Assembly (NCBI GenBank): GCA_930367215.1
Contig: OV884056.1
Location: forward strand, 282,764,067 to 282,828,066
DNA length: 64,000 nt
Source: Pollenia angustigena
Lineage: Eukaryota > Arthropoda > Insecta > Diptera > Polleniidae
Direction of reading: 5' to 3'
Shown here: piece by piece, positions 56,975 through 64,000 of the stretch
Layout of the letters: each line of letters opens with the position of its first letter
How positions within the stretch are numbered: position 1 is the first letter of the stretch
Notes under the pieces: generated by a model
Database searches by the model: none
What the model was told of the DNA's origin: nothing
What the model saw: the letters and a program-made list of their open reading frames with translations, nothing else
Made by a program: the position numbers and the translations under genes

Positions 56975-57860
56975 TCTGCTTTCTATTGACTTCAAAAGTG
57001 CATTCTACACACTCCAAGACAGCACGATTTGGGAAGCCCAGAGGTGTATGGCATTACCTGAAAAGATAATCGGGCTCATAAAGCAACGCTCAATGCCACA
57101 TCTCCCATGACGATGGTCTAAGTGAGCCTATGAAAATAGCCATCAGAGTTCCTCAAGGTTGAGTTTTATCGCCACTTCTATTTATTTTAGACCTTGACGT
57201 GAGGTTTAGGAACTCTATGACTGGGTATTAGAGAAGGGCATGTCTGGCAACCTGGTAGACTTTGAATATGTGGATGATGTGTGCCTTCTATCCCATCAAT
57301 TTTCGGATATGCTGAACGCGCCGCTAGAACTGGCCAACAAGTCATACAACAAACATGCATGAAAAAGTCGATTAATGTGAACAGAGTGCAGGCTCAAAAT
57401 ATTAAAATCGAAGATTATAATTTAAAAGCCGTATTTAGTTTTGTAAACTTGGGCGCACTTCTAAAAAGTGCATTCAGTAAACCATCCTGCAGATGGCCAA
57501 ATATTCGGAGCAAATAAAGCATTTTTTGCTCACAAGAAAATCTTCACGTCCAAACTAGTCTCAAAATCGTGTCTACAAAACGATCATCAGACCCCCGGAA
57601 AAGTATGGATACGAAATTTGGTCTATGACTGCAAGCGACCAGCAATCTTTCAGAATTTTTTAGAGAAAAATTGTACGTAAAATATTCGGAACTTTACGCG
57701 ATACTAATGGAAACTATGCCTGAAGAGGGAACGATGAATTGCTGGGAATATTTTAAGGTGAAGACATCGTAAAATACATAAAACCAAAGCGTTTAAGCTT
57801 AGTGGGACACATAGAACTCATGATGAGCAGCAGTAGCACGCAAAAGTCAATGCTTAACTG
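56975..57860 (+). pseudogene. RTE-like LINE reverse transcriptase remnant
   Basis: I-D-F-K-S-A-F-Y-T (catalytic Asp block, about 56988) is followed by I-W-E-A; R-V-P-Q-G then a stop before V-L-S-P-L (about 57150-57170); D-F-E-Y-V-D-D-V-C-L-L-S-H (about 57259-57297), where the Y-V-D-D catalytic pair is intact; then N-L-G-A-L (57450); A-F-F-A.K-K-I-F-T-S-K-L (about 57500); and L-S-G-T-H (about 57800). Many stops and frameshifts. The neighbouring SINE carries an A-tail like those mobilised by LINEs. Confidence 0.75.
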
Positions 57861-58099
57861 CGATGTCAGACTCGAAAGGCGACGAGGAAGATGACTTAAA
57901 AATATTGGCTTTTCGAAACTGGCAACAAATAACAGAAAATAGAGATGATGATGATGATAAATAAAGAATGGAAAGAGAAATATTGTCCGAATTTGGTACA
58001 TATAGCATACATAACCTCTCTATATACTGGAGAAGTGGGCATAGCATCTTCCATTCAAAGACATCATAGAGGTCTGTATATCTGGAGAACGGCAAGAAG

Positions 58100-58315
58100 C
58101 AAAATTTCCAAATCAGCATCTAGGTTATCAATAGACAATATCCGACAAAAATGTGGGCGCAAAAGGAGAGGTGGGCGTGGCACAAAATAGATTTATTTAT
58201 ATATAAAAAATGTTAAGTGAAATATTGTCCAAGTTTGATTATTTAACTTTCTGTTCTTATCTTACTATCGTGAAGGGTTTATAAGATTCGGCTTAGCCGA
58301 ATATACCACTTTAAT
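58100..58315 (+). repeat. Dispersed repeat 3' end
   Basis: GTGAAGGGTTTATAAGATTC..GGCTTAGCCGAATATACCAC is the terminal signature of the family ending at 3117, 12294 and 13133, preceded by a TGGGCG-rich stretch. Confidence 0.5.
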
Positions 58316-59365
58316 TGTTTTTTCCTTAATTTTTGCTTGCGTTTAAAATTTTACAGTTTAAAATAGATAACATTTATCCTAAATGACAACCTGATTTGAC
58401 CTACAATTGTAAAGTGAAAATAAAATGTAGATTGCGAAATTAAAGCAACCAGATGGATATATTTGAAACAGAAACCCCATCTGTTGACCAAAAATTAAAA
58501 TTTTTTTTGTTTTAAAATACCTATTTTAAATATATCCAACAGGTTTAATATGTTCTATAAATGTAAAAAATGATGCAAAAATTTTCTTTAAACAAAAATA
58601 TACAAAACAAAATCCTGCAGAGGATAAAATATGCACCAACAAATCGAAGCAAAAATGTATAAAAAGCTCCACAAGGAATAAATTTATTGGTTCTTACTTA
58701 ATGAAGTCGCACAAGGAAATACATGCAATTGCATATTAACGGTTTGGTCCACACTTTTATAAACGTAAAAAAAAAATTCGGTATTGGAATCACTCACCGC
58801 ACCAATATATAAAAGTAACGGCAGCATAAGCCTCTAATTGGAAGGACTAACCCACGCATTCATAAGCGATTATTTAATTTAACAAACGTTCATTAAGAAA
58901 AATTTTCATAGAAAATTTGCTTTGTAAGCCTATTTTAAATTTAATAAAGTTTTATGAATACAAATTTCCTTCTGTTCTTTTTGCAAAACTTTTATTTAAC
59001 TGAAGTCCTTAACGACCAAAAGTTCTAAACAATTTTTTTTACATACAGACAGACAAGTATAAGATGACATCATGTTCTACATAGACGAAAACATTCTGTT
59101 GAATACATTATTAAACATAAATATAAGTATGTAAAGGCATTTTCAGCGACACAAAAATCGTATACACTGACACACATTTGCAAATTTTTGGTATTCATTA
59201 ATTTTATTTATTTCTTTTTTTTTAAAGCAAACGAACCCAAAACAAAGAAAAATATTTGCAAGATTTTAGACATCGAAAATAAAAGTAAACACAGGACTGA
59301 AGACAGCAACTCATTTAACGGCACCTTGATTGTTTATATTTATAGTAATTGGTTGTTGGTACCCA
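58316..59365. other. No gene seen
   Basis: A+T-rich spacer. CCAATATATAAAAGTAACG at 58802 resembles a TATA context but has nothing downstream to support a promoter. Confidence 0.4.
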
Positions 59366-59739
59366 CCCTGCAAATAAAGTTGGACCACCTGATCCATTTT
59401 GATAAAATGGACTACTCCATGGACTGGTCCGATGTAATGCAAGCATGGACCATGTCATTGTTAAAAAGTGTTTGTAGTGAGACGACATGTCTTCGTTTTT
59501 TAACGACATGCTTTCGTTTTTAAACGACTTCAAAACTAATCCTCTTGAGTATACCATGGAGTAGTTTTAAAACTACTCCTTAGTGGTCCAAAGGTGGGTT
59601 ATATGGTCCTCTACTAGGACATTGTAATGTTAAATAGACCAGGTTTTTTCCATACGTTTGGGTTAGTTTTGGACTAGTCCTGGTCCCTTGTGGACTACTC
59701 TTTACACGCGTGTTTGGACTGGTCCTATTATTTGCAGGG
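59366..59739. mobile_element. 374-bp MITE with CCCTGCAAATAA ends
   Basis: CCCTGCAAATAAAGTTGGAC and the inverse of GGTCCTATTATTTGCAGGG. CA precedes and follows the element. The interior repeats GGACTACTC, GGACTGGTCC and ACTAGTCC motifs in both orientations. Similar in ends and style to the insertion at 5719-6085. Confidence 0.8.
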
Positions 59740-60023
59740 CAGTCGTACTTCGATGGGTTTCTTGTTTTTTATAAACTCTTCACCGACAAACGGAACTACA
59801 CACTTATATATACCCAGCGGGAAAACTCAGAAGACCTTCTTACTTCAGGCCTTTTTAAAGGCCTGCTTAAAAATTTGTTTGATTTAATTACTCTTCTTAC
59901 GTAACTGCTAAAGAATGCCTCATAGAAGGCCTCGGCTCTTTGGTATAAAAGATAACATACACCTTCCACATGTTGCGGCAGTTGGTTGCACAGAATATTT
60001 GTTTTTGTATTGTATGCAGCAGC
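59740..60023. other. Flank of the LTR element; several frames open on the minus strand
   Basis: Less A+T-rich than the surroundings. The minus strand is open in more than one frame from about 60120 to 59800, with an acceptor-like CCCATTTCAG near 60148 and a donor-like GTAAGA near 59900. The candidate exon overlaps the inferred LTR start, so I do not call a gene. A TATAAAA (59943) is present. Confidence 0.3.
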
Positions 60024-62189
60024 TGTAGCGGGTGCCACAAATTGTAGGGAGAAAGGTTGTTTGGTGCGTCTGATGTTGGGTTGCTTTCTGTTTCTGTTGT
60101 TGTTGTTTGCCGGCTGCAGTTTTGACTATGGCTGATGTAAGGTTCTGAAATGGGGGTGGTTTTTCCTTTTGTTTGGTTGTTTTTCTGTTTTTTTATTTGT
60201 GTTTGTTTTTTTTTGGTCTTCGGAATTGAGCAAGGGTTTTTAAAGATTGTTTAGTTAATTAATTTATTGTTTTTTTTATTAATGCGTTTTGGTTTGCTTG
60301 AAATGTGGTTCTTTGCCTAGTAAAATTTGTGAATAAATGTGATTCTTAGTTGGAATAAAAAGGTGCTGAAGGAAAATTCATGGTATTGCCAACATGAAGG
60401 GCGTTATTGTGAATGGAAATCAAGGTGGCGATAATGTTAGCACTAAAGTAGTCTGGGATCACTTGATTGATAAAATCTATGACAATTGGAAAAATTAAAT
60501 GGAGATTAGGTAAAAAAAATAGAAACCAATTGGAAATTAGAATCCAAAAATGGTGAACAATTGTAGGTATTCAAAAAGGTTTGAGATACAGAAGGTAGAT
60601 ACTAAGCCAAAATCGCCATTTGTGCGCAAACAAGCGATTAAAACGGGTGCAATTAGTGGCAAAAGTTTAAACAAAAGTTTTAAGTTAAATTTATATATAA
60701 CGTTTTTTTGTGTATTAGAACTGATTATAAGGTTTTTAAGTGTTTAATAATATTGAGAACAAGTAAGTAGGAAACGAATGTTTTCTTGGTGTATTTGGGT
60801 TAGAAACCAATTCTTATAAGAATTTTTTTTAATAGAAACAGGAAGCGGTTACAAAGAAGAAATTCGTTGTGGGAGGCCTAACAGTTTGTTTTAAGAGGCC
60901 ATTCCCACGATAACTATTCCCGGGTGTTTTGGAGGAAGTTGGGATAAACACTTGGCCAACAAACCCGATCAGATATAAGTATCTGGAAAACAGGTAACCT
61001 GTGTTGTAAATTAGAAGCATCGAGTTTTTTTGATAAAAAGAATAAAAAAGAGCCATTTTGTAAAAAGACAGCCATATTACTGTGGCTTGATTGAATATTG
61101 TTAATAGAGGCCCGGTTAATTCGCTTGGGGTTATTTGGCACAAATATAATAAAAAAGGAAAGAAAAATCAACAAACAAATTTTAAATAAATAAAACAATA
61201 GTGTTAGTATAGGATAAGTTTAGTTATTTATTTTTTTTATTAATCGTTTTTATGTAGGTTTTATATGTTATTAAAAGTTAATTTTATTTATGTTGTTGTG
61301 TAAGGTTATATTGTTAGGCCTAAATTTTTAATTAGTATTGCCTTAAAAGAAATTAGCGAAACAAAAGAAGAAATAATTTTTATAAAGCCTTCAGCAAGGG
61401 AATTTGTGAAGGGTTAGTTGTGAAGTTTATTTTTGTGTCCATTGATTTCATGGTCATATAGACCGCCTAAGAGAGCTCCTTTAGGTAGGGTTTAGTAATC
61501 TAGAAGTATAAAAAAATATGAAAATTTAATTGAAATATAACGTCACAGATTTCCGAAATTAATTGAAGCGGTATAAAAATTAGGTTATTGTATAAAGGCA
61601 TTGGTTTTGTTTTTATTCAGTGTTTATGGTAAATTTAGGCACAACATTATAGCCACATAAATATATGTATATTTTAATGATGGTAATGTTAAGATTTTAT
61701 TATAGTTTCGAGTTAAACAGATTTCATTAGTCGTTTTTTTTGTTTTATAGAGAATTTTTCTTATTCCCTTTTTGTTTAAATAAAAAAATATGTAAATTCG
61801 TATTAAGAATTTTAAACAGAAATATGTTTGTGGTCTAAGTTTTTTGATTTGGATTTGGTAATTGTGAGGTAAGTGTATGTGAGTGAGTGTGTGTTTTAGG
61901 GGACACAATTATATATGTATTGGAAGTAAGAAGAAATGTGTCCAAGGTTGGGAGGGCAATTAAAGGACGGAAATCACCTCGTTCTTCCTCATGAGTGTTT
62001 TCAGTGACTAGTTGCGTTCAATAATAGTTTTTTTTTGTGTAGTTTACCTTTTGTAAGTTTTATGGTTCATGTCCGCTTGCTATGGTTGGGTTGGAACCTA
62101 CCTTGATAGATGTGCGTGCTGAGCTGGTTGGCTTCATGGCCATAGCAATGTTGGGTTGTTAATGCAAACACCCAGAAGGATGTGCAACA
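60024..62189 (+). repeat. 5' LTR of a Ty3/gypsy-type retrotransposon (left edge inferred)
   Basis: The right edge is set by the primer-binding site: ..GTGCAACA then ATAA then TGGCGCCC. The left edge is taken at TGTAGCGGGTGCCACAAATT (60024), giving TG..CA ends and about 2.17 kb. The matching 3' LTR and target duplication lie outside the window, so the left edge is a proposal. Unusually long LTRs of about 2.1 kb with a tRNA-Lys-type primer site are known for Ulysses of Drosophila virilis; relation to that lineage is a guess. No coding is seen inside. Confidence 0.5.
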
Positions 62190-62193
62190 ATAA

Positions 62194-62201
62194 TGGCGCC
62201 C
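62194..62201 (+). promoter_or_regulatory. Primer-binding site, tRNA-Lys type
   Basis: TGGCGCCC is complementary to the 3' end (GGGCGCCA) of insect tRNA-Lys, the primer used for minus-strand synthesis by several gypsy-group elements. Four bases separate it from the inferred LTR end. Confidence 0.7.
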
Positions 62202-63285
62202 AAGCAAATACAAATGAATCACAATATATATACGTTACATCTAAGTATATGAGGGTAAATTAACAGCCATAGGTCAGTATTAGGAGGTGAAGTCAGTACT
62301 TGCAAAGGCACAGTTAACTTATAAACAGTGTTTATGAGCCGCAACCTAATGGTAAATTATTAGCTTTGTTGAACTAGGTCTAGCTGTATTGAATACACTT
62401 CTATATTATTGATTTGAAATGGTACGGATGATAGTTTTAGTATTGTAGCGTGGGAGTTTGTATATTGAAAAACGTCCTATTGGATACTAAAAATATCGAA
62501 ATTTTTTTTTGTAGTTTCAGTTTAAATTATATTTTATATGAAATAAAAGTTGAATAACAGCCGCTTTGATAAGAAATATCATGGGTCTGTGGTGTTATGA
62601 AAACGTTAATTTATACAGTTTTTTTTTACATTTCTGAAATAAGCCTGTGATAGCCGCTCTTTATATTAGTAGAGGTCTGCTGTATTATAGGTAGTAAAAT
62701 TTTCAGGGCTGCTTAGTAATTTTTAAAACCTAGGCCTATTGCGGCAATGTAATAACCGATTTGAACAATGTTTCAAGATTGTGGTTTAATGTGCAATAGT
62801 AGTCTTTAGTAAGTTTATAATTACTGGGTAGAATGTAAATTTCTTTTTGTGCAATATTAGTCGTAGGGAAACACGAATTGAGTTCGTAACTTAATTTTTT
62901 TTTTAAACAACACTCAATACACGATACGCTCACTAAAATGTTATCAAATCCAAAAATATTATATGAAATCTTTTGTTTTGTGTTTTTTGTCACTTTATTT
63001 ATAATTCAAAATTCTTATTAGAAATTTTCTTTTGTTATATTCATATTGTGTTATTATTCGTTGGAGAAGATTTAGAAATAACAGAAGTGTGAAGAATAAT
63101 AGGGATTAGCTTGGAAAATAAATTTTTTTTTGTATTATTTTTTTTTATTGTTTTGTTTAGTTACACTGTAGGAAATTATAATTTATTTTTATATTTTTTT
63201 TTATATATTTTTTTTATAATATTTTTTTTTAGATATATAAAAAATATTTTTTTTTAAATTACTTTTTTTTATTATTATAAAGTGT
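62202..63285 (+). other. Untranslated leader of the LTR element
   Basis: About 1.1 kb between the primer site and the gag start, without long frames. The last 180 bases are almost pure A/T runs. It probably includes packaging signals, but none can be recognised. Confidence 0.5.
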
Positions 63286-64000
63286 ATGGCCGAAAGTAAT
63301 AGGGTCGAAGGGAATGTAAAAATAGGAAAATATCAACATAGAAAAAGAAATAGGGAACCGCTGTTTGATGCTAATAGAACCATTCCTCATCGGCAACCAA
63401 AAGAACGTAAAGAGCAGAAACAATTAGTAATAATGGATGCCAATACTAATAACAGAATTACACCTCAATTTATGGACTTATCTGAAACAATTAACGCTAG
63501 GACTCAAAGTTTAGGGGAAATTCCGCGTCAAGGTGGTGTCGTGCAACCTGTCTCAGGATTCGATGGGGACATAACACCCGATGTTAGGGAAATAGTAGTG
63601 GATGAGGCCATGGTGGTGCAAAGATCCTTAGAAGAAAAAGTCAGAAAAATGGTTCAGGACGAAATGTCTGAAATTAGGAAAAATATGGCCGATTTGGCCA
63701 ATTCGATGGCGAATCTGAGTAGGATGTATCAGGGCAACACACCGGACCATAACGGGACCAGTAGTGCGAGTGGTCCGATAAATGAGAATCGTTTAATAAG
63801 TACGCAAAATCCAGTAGATCAGTTTTCTAATGATAGTGTTCCTACGGGCAGTAGTAATAATAATAATAATAATTCTCAAGACGTAAGGGACAGAATACCA
63901 CAATCGATTGTTAACGGTTTCGAGCAGAGTAGAATTCGGATTGATAAGTTAGGTGTGGAATTTAATGGAATGGCAACTCAGACTAGCGTGGAGGATTTTA
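63286..64000 (+). CDS. gag: Gag polyprotein N-terminal part (Ty3/gypsy-type LTR retrotransposon), runs off the window
   Basis: ATG at 63286 opens a frame with no stop through base 64000 (238 codons visible). Residues about 10-45 are strongly basic. About 100-147 form a likely coiled coil (E-E-K-V-R-K-M-V-Q-D-E-M). About 190-196 is an Asn run. From about 210, I-R-I-D-K-L-G-V-E-F-N-G-M..T-S-V-E-D-F matches the start of the capsid-like region of gypsy Gag proteins ('..F-x-G..L-S-V-E-x-F-x-x-R-x-E'). Gag would assemble the cytoplasmic particle that packages the element RNA; pol should follow beyond the window. Codon use is more GC-rich than in the decayed elements and the frame is intact, suggesting a young copy. 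Confidence 0.75.
   Translation, partial: MAESNRVEGNVKIGKYQHRKRNREPLFDANRTIPHRQPKERKEQKQLVIMDANTNNRITPQFMDLSETINARTQSLGEIPRQGGVVQPVSGFDGDITPDVREIVVDEAMVVQRSLEEKVRKMVQDEMSEIRKNMADLANSMANLSRMYQGNTPDHNGTSSASGPINENRLISTQNPVDQFSNDSVPTGSSNNNNNNSQDVRDRIPQSIVNGFEQSRIRIDKLGVEFNGMATQTSVEDF

Noticed and set aside
57847..58190. Overlapping frames on both strands downstream of the RTE-like remnant
   Set aside because: The decayed tail of the LINE and a dispersed repeat explain the sequence; no conserved motif.
59796..60148. Minus-strand exon with acceptor- and donor-like sites
   Set aside because: More than one frame is open, no homology is recognised, and it overlaps the inferred start of the LTR; kept only as a note.

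Overview
The window is A+T-rich eukaryotic DNA from an insect, most likely a higher (brachyceran) fly. This is inferred from spliceosomal signals (a polypyrimidine-AG acceptor and a GTAAGT donor around the one convincing host exon), from the transposon families present, and from the dispersed GGGTAT-ended repeats familiar from schizophoran flies. There are no bacterial features. Nearly all apparent short reading frames are chance frames or decayed transposon pieces.

Only one stretch looks like a host gene: an exon at 34152-34925 whose coding part (34507-34925) starts a Ser/Thr/Asn/Gln-rich protein resembling the N-terminus of a transcriptional regulator. I do not recognise the gene. The rest reads as intron or intergenic DNA packed with transposable elements (TEs).

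Layout. 1-7 kb: a non-LTR reverse transcriptase (RT) remnant; a dispersed repeat split by a mariner-type (DD41D) element; a PIF/Harbinger-type MITE; a fold-back element with a DDE transposase remnant; a hAT element carrying a nested MITE; another MITE. 7.8-10.8 kb: a three-level nest, with an RNase H-bearing LINE inside a piggyBac element inside another LINE. 11-17 kb: dispersed repeats, a piggyBac-type MITE, Helitron-like sequence and a TAA-flanked MITE. 18-19.7 kb: an unclassified TE gene split by a MULE-like element that carries an 82-bp GC-rich palindromic array. 20-23.3 kb: Helitron pieces (Pif1-type helicase fragment plus 258-bp tandem units). 24.3-25 kb: a pre-miRNA-like hairpin and a perfect 147-bp inverted repeat. 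25.2-26.8 kb: a dead Tc1 transposase and a hAT MITE. 28-33.8 kb: fold-back elements and nested MITEs. 34-35 kb: host exon. 35-42.7 kb: a second mariner copy, repeats and a hAT element with clean ends. 43-48 kb: a composite region with long inverted arms around an internally inverted P/THAP9-like transposase. 48-54.9 kb: MITEs, a second hAT copy, a piggyBac element and a 3 x 284-bp tandem made of LINE RT sequence. 56-58 kb: a MITE copy, a tRNA-like SINE and an RTE-like LINE. 60-64 kb: an apparently intact 5' end of a Ty3/gypsy-type LTR retrotransposon (very long LTR, tRNA-Lys-type primer-binding site, leader, gag open to the window edge).

Target-site duplications (TSDs) and empty-site comparisons make many element boundaries exact to the base. 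Family assignments come from motif recognition only, since no database search was possible.
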